Shown: positions 1-6,694, counted from the first letter of the stretch. The stretch is DNA of 14,642 nt from Rhodoferax sp. UBA4409 (GCA_002390825.1 DGQR01000001.1:1-14642), one strand, 5' to 3'. Numbers and translations are program-made. Notes: generated from the letters alone by a model not told the origin.

Positions 1-435
1 CTCGGCGTCCATGAACAGGCTCACGCGCAGGTTCAGGGCATGGGCCTCGTCGATCAAGGGTTGCAGGCGGGAGGCATCGGCAGGAAAGCTCCAGCCGTGG
101 TCACTGGTGAATTGACCTTCCGAGTCGGGCACAAAGGTCACCTGGTGCACCGGCAAACCGCGCTGGCGCAGGTCGCGCACGCAATCCATCAGGTTGTGAA
201 ACGGGTTGCCCTCCACGTTGAATTCGCGGTCCGGCCAAGCCTTGAGCAGGGCTGCCAAGTCCAACACATCCTGCGCGCGGATGTGGCGCGCATCAGGGCG
301 CGGATGCACCGTGATACCTGCGGCGCCCGCCTCCAGGCACAACGTCGCTGCGCGGGTGACACTGGGAATGCCAAGGTGGCGGGTGTTGCGCACCAGCGCT
401 ACTTTGTTCAGGTTGACGGAGAGATGGGTTTTCAT
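1..435 (-). CDS. pdxJ: Pyridoxine 5'-phosphate synthase PdxJ (5' part, runs off the window)
   Basis: PdxJ makes pyridoxine 5'-phosphate from 3-amino-1-phosphohydroxyacetone and 1-deoxyxylulose 5-phosphate, the ring-closing step of DXP-dependent vitamin B6 synthesis, in the cytoplasm. The first 145 codons are present, with no stop before base 1; the family is about 240-260 residues, so roughly 60% is here. Visible motifs are VNLNKVALVRNTR near the N-terminus, ITVHPRPDARHI (phosphate/substrate-binding strand with conserved His) around residues 42-53, NVEGNP with the conserved Glu around 73, and a TFVPD strand. The HPRPD form differs from the E. coli HLRED form; I recall it as usual in this branch of betaproteobacteria. 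The ATG at 435-433 overlaps the recO stop as ATGA, so translation is probably coupled. In related genomes acpS often follows, but that lies outside this window. Confidence 0.93.
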   Translation of the reverse strand, partial: MKTHLSVNLNKVALVRNTRHLGIPSVTRAATLCLEAGAAGITVHPRPDARHIRAQDVLDLAALLKAWPDREFNVEGNPFHNLMDCVRDLRQRGLPVHQVTFVPDSEGQFTSDHGWSFPADASRLQPLIDEAHALNLRVSLFMDAE

Positions 436-1181
436 AGGTTTTGAATATCAATCATCATCTGCCGCGTGCGCAGCGTCTTGACGCCGCAATGGTAGTGCAG
501 CAGTGCCCGCAGCTGGGGTTTGAGTTCCGACATCACCTCGGCGCAAGCCCGTAGGGTGGTGGTGAAGGGGGCGTCGTCTGCGATCGCATCTTGCAGTGCC
601 ACCCACTGGGCTCCGAGCAGGCCGACACGGTCGTCAGGGCCTGCTTGCCGCAGTCCGCCCTCAGGCACCAGCACATAACGCACATCGGCATACAAAGGCG
701 CCAGCGTCATGGTTTGTGCATCGAGCTGGGGCAGAAAACCCACCTCACGCAGCAACAGCAACTCGAAGGTCCGCAGGGCCGCCTGCAGCACTTCGTCGTG
801 CTCGCTGGCAATGACGCGGACGACCTGGGCATAAATGTCAAACAGCGCGGCATGCGGGTCGTCCCGCGCCAACAAGGTAATGAGCAACTCGTTGAGGTAG
901 TAGCCAGACAGAAGAGCATCCCCGGTCGGCATCACATGCCCACCCTGCCACTCTGCGCTGCGCAAAGTGCGGATCTCGGCATCGCCTCCAAAGGCCACGT
1001 GCAAAGGCTGCAGCGGCAGCAGAATGGGGCGAAAACTCGAAGTGGGCTTCTTCGCCCCTTTGGCGACCAGTGCCACCCGACCGTAGTGGCGGGTGAATAC
1101 CTCCAAAATCAGGCTGCTCTCGCTCCAGTCGTAGCGATGCAATACAAACGCCGGCTCATCGGCAATACGTTTGGTCGCCAT
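432..1181 (-). CDS. recO: DNA repair protein RecO
   Basis: RecO works with RecR (and RecF) to load RecA on SSB-coated single-stranded DNA during gap repair. The 249-residue length fits the family (about 240-270). The N-terminal part (residues about 10-80) has the OB-fold pattern AFVLHRYDWSESSLILEVFT followed by GRVALVAKGAKK. The middle (about 88-150) is the helical domain with GYYLNELL and FELLLLREVGFLPQL, and the C-terminus ends in HYHCGVKTLRTRQ, the usual basic tail. The four-cysteine zinc site of some RecO proteins is absent. The ATG at 1181-1179 has no clear Shine-Dalgarno sequence, but the protein begins where close relatives begin. The gene is separated from era by a repeat-rich gap of about 127 bp and overlaps pdxJ by 4 bp. 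Confidence 0.95.
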   Translation of the reverse strand: MATKRIADEPAFVLHRYDWSESSLILEVFTRHYGRVALVAKGAKKPTSSFRPILLPLQPLHVAFGGDAEIRTLRSAEWQGGHVMPTGDALLSGYYLNELLITLLARDDPHAALFDIYAQVVRVIASEHDEVLQAALRTFELLLLREVGFLPQLDAQTMTLAPLYADVRYVLVPEGGLRQAGPDDRVGLLGAQWVALQDAIADDAPFTTTLRACAEVMSELKPQLRALLHYHCGVKTLRTRQMMIDIQNL

Positions 1182-1203
1182 GAATCGTAGGAGTGAGAGG
1201 GCC

Positions 1204-1305
1204 TAAACCCAGCGAACGCCGCGGAGCTGGCTCTGCCAGACCGCAGGCGTTGCCCCCTGCAAGGGGGGTGGCGAAGCGACACGCAGTGCGCGAAGCCTGG
1301 GGGTG
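1204..1305. repeat. REP-like intergenic repeat between era and recO
   Basis: The era-recO gap is made almost wholly of inverted and direct repeats. An imperfect stem pairs AACGCCGCGG (1215-1224) with CCGCAGGCGTT (1241-1251, one bulged A) around an inner CTGG/CCAG hairpin. CCCCC (1253-1257) pairs with GGGGG (1263-1267) over a short TGCAA loop. Two direct copies of GCGAAGC lie at 1271-1277 and 1290-1296, followed by a CTGGGGG edge. I remember this combination as a dispersed element in Comamonadaceae intergenic regions; that is recollection and has not been checked. In the era transcript it would fold into a strong structured spacer before recO, which may stabilise the upstream message or dampen readthrough. 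No U-tract follows on the minus strand, so it is not a classical terminator. Confidence 0.6.
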
Positions 1306-1308
1306 AAT

Positions 1309-2379
1309 TTACTCATACCCGAAGCTGCGCACGCGCGCTTCGTCATCGGCCCAGCCAGAGCGCACTTTGACCCACAGCTCCAAAAACACCTTGGCGTCTG
1401 CCAGCTTTTCTAGTTCCACACGGGTTTCCATGCCAATACGCTTGATGCGCTCGCCCTTATCGCCGATCACCATCGCCTTGTGACCATCGCGCTCCACCAC
1501 GATGGTGGCGGCAATGCGCAACAAGCGCTTCTGGCCCTTTTTCTGGGGTGGCTCTTCTTCGAACTTATCGATCACCACCGTGGAGGTGTAGGGCAGCTCG
1601 TCACCGGTCAGGCGGAACAGCTTTTCGCGTACCAACTCGCTGGCCAGGAATTTCTCGCTGCGGTCGGTCAACTCGTCTTCGGAGTACCACCAAGCTTGCT
1701 CAGGCAAGAACTTCTCGCAAATACCCAGCAAGCGCTCAATATCCTTGGCGTTCTTGGCCGACAGCGGAATCATTTCGGTAAATTTGGCGCGGGCCTGCAT
1801 CGCTTGCAACCAGGGGGCCAGGCTTGCGCGCTCCTTCACGTTGTCGAGTTTGTTGGCGACCAACACGACCGGAATGCCGGTTCCCAGCAGCTTCAACACT
1901 TTTTCGTCCGCCGACGTAAAGCTGCCAGCCTCCACCACAAACAGCACCAGGTCCACATCGGACACTGCGCCCTGCACCGCTTTGTTCAAAGACTTGTTCA
2001 GTGCGTTGCCGTGAATGGTCTGGAAGCCGGGGGTGTCCACAAACACAAACTGGGTCTGCCCTTCGGTGCGCATGCCGGTGATCCGGTGGCGTGTGGTTTG
2101 CGCCTTGCGCGAGGTAATGCTGATCTTTTGCCCCACCAGGGCGTTGAGCAAGGTGGACTTGCCCACGTTGGGCTTGCCTACGATCGCGACCAAGCCGCAT
2201 CGCTGACCCGCACCATCGGTACCGGGGGTGGCCAACTTGGGCGTGCTCTTGAGCAGGCCTTCCAGCATTGCGTCCAGGTCTGATTGCACCTCGACGGCCT
2301 CCACTGGAGTTTGAGAGTCTTTTTGCCCCTTAGCGCCCGTGGATTCTGCGCGAGCAGCTACTTTTTTAGGAGCATTCAT
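1309..2379 (-). CDS. era: GTPase Era, with N-terminal extension
   Basis: Era is an essential GTPase that binds the 3' end of 16S rRNA through a KH domain and acts in small-subunit maturation at the inner face of the membrane. The GTPase domain shows G1 GKPNVGKS (68-75), effector region KAQTTRHRI (92-100), G3 DTPG (115-118), G4 NKLD (176-179) and G5 SAK (207-209). The KH2 domain carries VIGDKGERIKRIG (304-316). The protein is 356 residues against about 300 for E. coli Era; the excess is a 60-residue N-terminal segment rich in Ala, Lys, Glu and Thr that looks disordered. The ATG at 2379-2377 overlaps the rnc stop as ATGA, which supports this start, so the extension appears genuine. Pairing of rnc and era is standard and fits joint rRNA processing. 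Confidence 0.97.
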   Translation of the reverse strand: MNAPKKVAARAESTGAKGQKDSQTPVEAVEVQSDLDAMLEGLLKSTPKLATPGTDGAGQRCGLVAIVGKPNVGKSTLLNALVGQKISITSRKAQTTRHRITGMRTEGQTQFVFVDTPGFQTIHGNALNKSLNKAVQGAVSDVDLVLFVVEAGSFTSADEKVLKLLGTGIPVVLVANKLDNVKERASLAPWLQAMQARAKFTEMIPLSAKNAKDIERLLGICEKFLPEQAWWYSEDELTDRSEKFLASELVREKLFRLTGDELPYTSTVVIDKFEEEPPQKKGQKRLLRIAATIVVERDGHKAMVIGDKGERIKRIGMETRVELEKLADAKVFLELWVKVRSGWADDEARVRSFGYE

Positions 2380-3062
2380 GATTTGACCTTTGCTTTAATG
2401 GTTTGCAGCATGGCCGCAGCCGCTGCTTGTTCTCCGGCGCGGCGGGATCCGCCAATACCGCGTTCCGACAGGCGCAGCTCAGGGACTTCGCACTCCACGT
2501 CAAAACTTTGTTTGTGTGCGGCACCGGTGGTGCCCACCACGGTGTAGACCGGCACCTTCATTTTGCGACCCTGGAGCCACTCCTGCAACTCGGTCTTGGC
2601 ATCCTTGCCGATAGCCTGCATGTGCGGATTGATTTCTACCGCCTCAAACAAGCGGTGGACCAGTGCCTGCGCGGTGTTAAACCCGGCATCCAGATACACC
2701 GCGCCAATGATGGCTTCGAGCGCATCCGCCAAGATAGACGCCCGCTTGGGGCCGCCGGAGCGCATCTCGCCCTCACCGAGCTTGAGCACGTCAGGGAGCC
2801 CGAGTTTCAGGGCCAGCTCATGCAGAGTTTCCTGGCGGACGAGATTGGCACGTACCCGCGACAGATCGCCCTCAGGCAAACTGCCCAAGCGGGTGTAGAG
2901 CAAATCGGAGATCGCTAACCCCAATACCGAGTCGCCCAGAAACTCCAAGCGCTCGTAGTGGTCAGCAGAGAAGCTGCGATGGGTCAGAGCCCTCGACAGC
3001 AATGAAATATTCGAGAACTGGTGCTGCAGTCGCTGCTGCAGCGCGGTCAAACCATCTGTCAC
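2376..3062 (-). CDS. rnc: Ribonuclease III
   Basis: RNase III cleaves double-stranded RNA, notably the 16S/23S precursor stems, leaving 2-nt 3' overhangs. The 228 residues match the family. The catalytic domain (about 4-145) includes the signature ERLEFLGDSVL (37-47) and the second metal-binding stretch DALEAIIGA, giving predicted metal ligands E40, D44, D113 and E116. A double-stranded RNA binding domain (about 152-225) ends with the GSRRAGEQAAAAAML helix. The start is GTG at 3062-3060, directly abutting the TAA of the upstream gene; no in-frame ATG lies nearby, and an AGGA lies about 15 bases upstream. era follows with a 4-bp overlap. RNase III genes are often autoregulated by cleavage of their own leader, but I see no obvious leader stem here because the upstream region is coding. 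Confidence 0.97.
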   Translation of the reverse strand: MTDGLTALQQRLQHQFSNISLLSRALTHRSFSADHYERLEFLGDSVLGLAISDLLYTRLGSLPEGDLSRVRANLVRQETLHELALKLGLPDVLKLGEGEMRSGGPKRASILADALEAIIGAVYLDAGFNTAQALVHRLFEAVEINPHMQAIGKDAKTELQEWLQGRKMKVPVYTVVGTTGAAHKQSFDVECEVPELRLSERGIGGSRRAGEQAAAAAMLQTIKAKVKS

Positions 3063-3410
3063 TTATTTGGATCGTCCTGCGTATTTAAGGGTGAGGTAGG
3101 CCGGGCCGGCCAAGTGGATTTCGCGCTCGTAAGCGAAGCCAACGACCACTTTGTCGCCTACCTTGGTGACTTCGAGGTCCTTGCCGGTAATGGACTTGAT
3201 GGTGTCCACTTCGGCCTGCTTGTCGAACAGCGCACGTACTTCCACGACCGACTGCCCTGTGGAGGCGCGCTGCACTGCCTTTTCAACCGCGAAATACTCG
3301 ATCACGGTTGGGAAGGCTTGCGCGGCGACTACGCCCGTCATCGCGAGCACAGCGCCCACAAACAAGAGGCCAATAAAAGAAATTCCGCGCTGTTGAGCTT
3401 TGCTGGGCAT
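3063..3410 (-). CDS. DUF4845 family small membrane protein with pilin-like N-terminus
   Basis: This is a 115-residue protein of unknown function, placed between lepB and rnc as in many beta- and gammaproteobacteria. Residues about 9-30 form one hydrophobic segment preceded by QRGISFIGLL, which resembles the prepilin pattern RGFTLIELL but lacks the Glu at position +5. The rest (about 36-115) is a soluble, probably periplasmic, domain with YEREIHLAGPAYLTLKY near the end. I chose the ATG at 3410-3408, preceded by GGAA at suitable spacing. The frame stays open up to a GTG at 3443-3441 that abuts the lepB stop (TGAGTG) and would add 11 residues; coupling could favour that start. Naming it DUF4845 is from remembered synteny and N-terminal pattern. 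A role in membrane protein export or pseudopilin-like assembly would be speculation. Confidence 0.8.
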   Translation of the reverse strand: MPSKAQQRGISFIGLLFVGAVLAMTGVVAAQAFPTVIEYFAVEKAVQRASTGQSVVEVRALFDKQAEVDTIKSITGKDLEVTKVGDKVVVGFAYEREIHLAGPAYLTLKYAGRSK

Positions 3411-3443
3411 AGTGAATTTTCCGGACGCTGGTTGGTGAAACAC

Positions 3444-4409
3444 TCAGTGGAATGCGCCAATCCGCTTCAGATTGGTAAAGTTCATCCACACAAAAAACGC
3501 TTTGCCGACGATATTTTTATCCGGCACGAAACCCCAGTAACGGGAGTCCAGCGAGTTATCGCGATTGTCACCCATCATGAAGTACTGACCTTCGGGGACC
3601 TTGCAGGTGACGCCTTCGACGGTGTAGCTGCAATTCTCCATGCCATCAAACTTCTCGATACCCGCAATAAAGGCCGGGCGGCGGGCGTCGTTCAACAAAC
3701 GATGCGGCTTCTCGCCCAAGGTCTCTTCAAATTGCTTGAAGTATTGGCTTGCGTCTTCATCCAGGAAATCCGGCAATGCGTTGGTCTCCACCGGCTTGCC
3801 ATTGATCGTGAGGCGCTTGTTCAAGTAGGCCACGGTATCCCCGGGCACACCCACGACACGCTTGATGTAATCGAGGCTCGGCTTGGGCGGGTAGCGAAAC
3901 ACCATCACGTCACCGCGCTGGGGTTTGTTGCCTTCCGTGATCTTGAGGTTGATGACCGGCAACCGTACCCCGTAGGTGAATTTATTCACCAAAATCAAGT
4001 CACCGACCAACAGCGTCGGAATCATGGAACCGGAAGGTATTTTGAAAGGCTCAAACAAAAATGAGCGCAACAAAAACACCACGATGATGACGGGAAACAA
4101 ACCCGCGGTCCAATCCAGCCACCAAGGTTGCATCAGCAACTTGACTTTGGCCTCCTGGATATCGCCGTCGACCTGGGTGATCCCCATTTGGGCCAAGCCC
4201 TCGCGGCGCTTGGCGTCTTGTGCTTCCAGTGCTGCTACCGCACGCTGGCGCTGGGGCAGAAAGTAAAAGCGCTCAGCGAGCCAATACACACCGGTTACTA
4301 CGCTGGCCAGGAACAGCAGCAGCGAAAAGTTGCCATCGACCAAACCGAAATACCAAGAGGCTCCATAGGCAACAAACGCGCCCAATACCGCTGCTGTGAA
4401 TGCTTGCAT
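3444..4409 (-). CDS. lepB: Signal peptidase I
   Basis: Signal peptidase I removes signal peptides from Sec- and Tat-exported proteins at the periplasmic face of the inner membrane. It has 321 residues. Hydrophobic segments lie near 5-24, 28-48 and 102-118. The catalytic Ser128 is in PSGSMIPTL and the general-base Lys183 in YIKRVVGVPGD, a Ser/Lys dyad. The family box GDNRDNSLDSRYWGFV spans 280-295. A stretch of about 60 residues (about 205-265), including two cysteines (260, 269), is inserted between the Lys box and the GDNRDNS box, as in other proteobacterial LepB proteins. The start ATG shares one base with the lepA stop (TAATG), so lepA and lepB are almost certainly cotranscribed and coupled, the arrangement known from E. 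coli. Confidence 0.97.
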   Translation of the reverse strand: MQAFTAAVLGAFVAYGASWYFGLVDGNFSLLLFLASVVTGVYWLAERFYFLPQRQRAVAALEAQDAKRREGLAQMGITQVDGDIQEAKVKLLMQPWWLDWTAGLFPVIIVVFLLRSFLFEPFKIPSGSMIPTLLVGDLILVNKFTYGVRLPVINLKITEGNKPQRGDVMVFRYPPKPSLDYIKRVVGVPGDTVAYLNKRLTINGKPVETNALPDFLDEDASQYFKQFEETLGEKPHRLLNDARRPAFIAGIEKFDGMENCSYTVEGVTCKVPEGQYFMMGDNRDNSLDSRYWGFVPDKNIVGKAFFVWMNFTNLKRIGAFH

Positions 4410-6220
4410 TAATCTTCCACTTGGAGAATGGCGAGGAAGGCTTCTTGCGGCACCTCCACTGAGCCGATTTGTTTCATACGCTTTTTACCGGCTTTTTGCT
4501 TTTCCAGCAGCTTGCGCTTACGGGAAATGTCGCCGCCGTAGCACTTGGCCAACACGTTTTTGCGCAGCGCTTTGATTGTCTCACGCGCAATAATGTTGGC
4601 GCCGATGGCCGCTTGGATCGCCACGTCGTACATTTGGCGGGAAATAATTTCGCGCATTTTGGCAACCACTGCGCGGCCCCTGTACTGGCTTTGGGCACGG
4701 TGCAGCATGATGGATAACGCATCCACCTTCTCAGAGTTCAACAAAATGTCTACCTTGACGACATCAGCTGCACGGTATTCCTTGAACTCGTAGTCCATGG
4801 ACGCATAACCCCGGCTCACGCTCTTGAGCTTGTCAAAGAAGTCGAGCACGATTTCGGCCAGTGGCATCTCATAGGTCAGCACAACTTGGCGACCCTTGTA
4901 AGCCATATTCATCTGCACGCCGCGCTTTTGGTTGGCCAAGGTCATCACCACACCCACATATTCCTGCGGCATGTAGAGATGCATGGTGACGATGGGCTCA
5001 CGAATTTCAGCGGTCTTGCCAATCTCAGGCATTTTGGACGGGTTTTCCACCATCACCACTTCGCCGTCGTTTTTGACCACTTGGTAGATCACACTTGGCG
5101 CGGTGGTAATCAAGTCCTGATCGAACTCGCGCTCCAAGCGCTCCTGAACAATTTCCATGTGCAGCAGACCCAAAAATCCGCAGCGGAAACCAAAGCCAAG
5201 GGCCTGGGAAACTTCCGGCTCATAGTGCAAGGATGCGTCGTTAAGCTTCAGTTTCTCGAGCGCGTCGCGCAGGGAGTCGTACTCACTGGCCTCGGTGGGG
5301 TACAAGCCCGCAAAGACTTGGGGCTGAATTTCCTTAAAGCCAGGCAGAGCCTCAGTCGCGGTGGCGGACGCGCCACCTGTGCCGGGCTTGATCAGCGTCA
5401 CCGTGTCGCCCACTTTGGCGGCCTGCAATTCTTTGATACCAGCAATGATGTAACCCACCTCACCCGCCTCAAGCGACTGGCGCGGCTGATTCGCTGGAGT
5501 AAACACACCCAGGTTATCCGCGTTGTAGGTGGCACCCGATGCCATCATCTTGATACGCTCGCCCTTGGCCAGACGTCCATCCACCACGCGCACCAGCATG
5601 ACGACACCCACGTAGGGGTCAAACCAGCTATCGATGATCATGGCGCGCAATGGGCCATCGGGATTGCCGCGTGGCGAGGGGATCTTGGCGACGATGGATT
5701 CCAGGATGTCGTCGATGCCCAATCCCGTCTTGGCCGAGCAGACAATCGCGTCGGTCGCGTCGATACCAATCACGTCTTCGATTTCGCTGCGCGCGTTGTC
5801 AGGGTCGGCATTGGGCAGGTCAATCTTGTTGAGTACCGGCAACACTTCCACATTGAGGTCCAGCGCGGTGTAGCAATTGGCCACCGTCTGAGCCTCGACG
5901 CCTTGGGAGGCATCGACCACCAGCAATGCGCCTTCGCATGCCGACAGCGAGCGGGACACTTCATAAGAGAAGTCCACGTGACCGGGTGTGTCAATCAAAT
6001 TGAGGTTGTAGACCTGACCGTCTTTGGCCTTGTACTGCAGCGCTGCGGTCTGCGCCTTGATGGTTATCCCACGCTCTTTCTCGATGTCCATCGAGTCCAG
6101 AACCTGTGCCTCCATCTCGCGCGCTTCCAGTCCGCCGCAACGCTGAATCAAGCGATCGGCCAGCGTGGATTTGCCGTGGTCAATGTGGGCAATGATGGAA
6201 AAATTTCGGATGTGATTCAT
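4409..6220 (-). CDS. lepA: Elongation factor 4 (LepA)
   Basis: LepA/EF4 is a ribosome-bound translational GTPase linked to back-translocation and 30S biogenesis. The 603-residue protein matches E. coli LepA (599) end to end. GTPase motifs are AHIDHGKST (11-19), RGIT switch I (50-53), DTPGH (77-81), NKID (131-134) and SAK (162-164). They are followed by EF-G-like domains and the LepA-specific C-terminal domain ending in KRMKQIGSVEVPQEAFLAIL. I chose the ATG at 6220-6218 because it gives MNHIRNFSIIAH as in relatives; the longer frame begins one codon earlier at TTG, immediately adjacent. The SD is weak. A strong intrinsic terminator lies about 40 bp upstream of the start on the same strand, so expression may depend on antitermination, readthrough or a promoter within the short gap. 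Confidence 0.97.
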   Translation of the reverse strand: MNHIRNFSIIAHIDHGKSTLADRLIQRCGGLEAREMEAQVLDSMDIEKERGITIKAQTAALQYKAKDGQVYNLNLIDTPGHVDFSYEVSRSLSACEGALLVVDASQGVEAQTVANCYTALDLNVEVLPVLNKIDLPNADPDNARSEIEDVIGIDATDAIVCSAKTGLGIDDILESIVAKIPSPRGNPDGPLRAMIIDSWFDPYVGVVMLVRVVDGRLAKGERIKMMASGATYNADNLGVFTPANQPRQSLEAGEVGYIIAGIKELQAAKVGDTVTLIKPGTGGASATATEALPGFKEIQPQVFAGLYPTEASEYDSLRDALEKLKLNDASLHYEPEVSQALGFGFRCGFLGLLHMEIVQERLEREFDQDLITTAPSVIYQVVKNDGEVVMVENPSKMPEIGKTAEIREPIVTMHLYMPQEYVGVVMTLANQKRGVQMNMAYKGRQVVLTYEMPLAEIVLDFFDKLKSVSRGYASMDYEFKEYRAADVVKVDILLNSEKVDALSIMLHRAQSQYRGRAVVAKMREIISRQMYDVAIQAAIGANIIARETIKALRKNVLAKCYGGDISRKRKLLEKQKAGKKRMKQIGSVEVPQEAFLAILQVED

Positions 6221-6261
6221 CAACGACGCGCTTCAAGTAATTGAATTAAAAGGATCAGCCA

Positions 6262-6294
6262 TGAAAAAAGGGCGCGTCATGGTGAGACGCGCCC
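6262..6294 (-). terminator. Intrinsic terminator just upstream of lepA
   Basis: A perfect 9-bp GC-rich stem pairs GGGCGCGTC (6270-6278) with GACGCGCCC (6286-6294) around a 7-base loop. Read on the minus strand, six T residues follow the stem at once (from the A-run at 6264-6269). This is a textbook Rho-independent terminator for leftward transcription. It ends about 40 bp before the lepA start, so it would stop transcripts arriving from mucD or from a promoter inside the mucD-lepA gap. It could be a plain boundary, the end of a small RNA, or an attenuator in the lepA leader. No competing antiterminator stem is obvious by eye. Confidence 0.82.
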
Positions 6295-6335
6295 CGAACC
6301 AACAATCTTTTGGCAACTGCGATAGTTGGACGTTC

Positions 6336-6341
6336 ATTGTA
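6336..6341 (-). promoter_or_regulatory. Possible -10 hexamer (TACAAT) upstream of the pre-lepA terminator
   Basis: The minus strand reads TACAAT, five of six matches to the sigma-70 -10 consensus, with an AT-rich T-tract upstream. No good -35 is found at 16-18 bp (best about two of six), so this is tentative. If used, transcription would begin near 6329 and run about 65 nt to the terminator at 6262-6294, giving a short RNA or a terminated lepA leader. Confidence 0.3.
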
Positions 6342-6394
6342 GGCAAAAAGTCCAAAAAGCACAGCCCAAAAATCCGGATCGGGGGTCGTTGCTA

Positions 6395-6488
6395 CACGGC
6401 AACAGCACAAATATTCACAAGTTATCCACAGATTGTGTTTGACGCCGCTGAACAACTTGTGGGAGAGCTGTGGAAGGCCTGTGGGGCA
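6395..6488. other. Array of DnaA-box-like motifs on an 11-bp pitch
   Basis: A perfect TTATCCACA (6422-6430), identical to the high-affinity E. coli DnaA box, lies exactly 11 bp after ATATTCACA (6411-6419, eight of nine to TTATNCACA). Further CAC/CACA cores precede them at about 6395 and 6406. In the opposite orientation TGTGG cores start at 6458, 6469 and 6480, again exactly 11 bp apart, but with poor matches outside the core. One-turn spacing of NCACA cores in two convergent groups is how arrayed DnaA sites appear at origins and at datA/DARS-like loci. No dnaA, rnpA or rpmH is nearby, so this is unlikely to be the chromosomal origin. The motif matches are seen; DnaA binding is inference. Confidence 0.45.
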
Positions 6489-6622
6489 ATCTATCGATTC
6501 CCACATGATGGATTATCGCAAGTTCCATATACCTGCTTTGATCCATCGACCGCCCGTATTCTAACCACCGCTTTAAAAAAGCCCATGGATTTAGACCCTC
6601 GCCCCCATCAAAGCTAGGCGCC

Positions 6623-6647
6623 AAAAGCCATGAGTCATGGCTTTTTT
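6623..6647 (-). terminator. Bidirectional terminator-like palindrome after mucD
   Basis: An 11-bp perfect inverted repeat (6623-6633 with 6635-6645) centres on G6634. A realistic hairpin is an AAAAGCCA/TGGCTTTT stem with a 7-base loop. On the minus strand it lies about 48 bp beyond the mucD stop and is followed by four T residues; on the plus strand it is followed by six. It probably ends the rpoE-rseA-rseB-mucD message, although its U-tract is actually better for rightward transcription. Confidence 0.65.
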
Positions 6648-6694
6648 ATGCTCCAAACAACCCCATAGCCTGCTGTGCTTTAGGGTTGCTTGGC

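Larger units (their letters stand above)
6298..6621. other. Intergenic region between mucD and lepA without a confident gene
   Basis: About 470 bp separate mucD from lepA, the largest non-coding gap here. Besides the two terminators and the DnaA-like array it holds a GGAACTT on the minus strand (6520-6526), matching the sigma-E -35 consensus, though the expected -10 position shows only TGGGA. An open frame of 118 codons runs on the plus strand (6261-6617) with an AGGA six bases before its ATG; I do not recognise its product and do not call it as a gene. The stretch is visibly less GC-rich than the flanking genes. Confidence 0.6.

Noticed and set aside
1480..2283. 267-codon open frame on the plus strand opposite era
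   Set aside because: It is antisense shadow of the era GTPase domain, rich in His, Gln and Leu as expected from reverse-complement GC-rich codons.
3021..4064. 347-codon open frame on the plus strand opposite lepB and the DUF4845 gene
   Set aside because: It spans the junctions of well-supported minus-strand genes and shows no recognisable domain.
4886..6244. 452-codon open frame on the plus strand opposite lepA
   Set aside because: It is a histidine-rich shadow of the lepA codons; lepA is unambiguous and no plus-strand signals support a gene.
6395..6488. Interpretation of the DnaA-like array as the chromosomal origin oriC
   Set aside because: dnaA, dnaN, rpmH and rnpA are absent, no AT-rich unwinding region is obvious, and only one box is a perfect match.
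6255..6506. 83-codon minus-strand frame in the mucD-lepA gap
   Set aside because: It runs through the terminator stem and the DnaA-like array, has no clear SD and no recognisable product.
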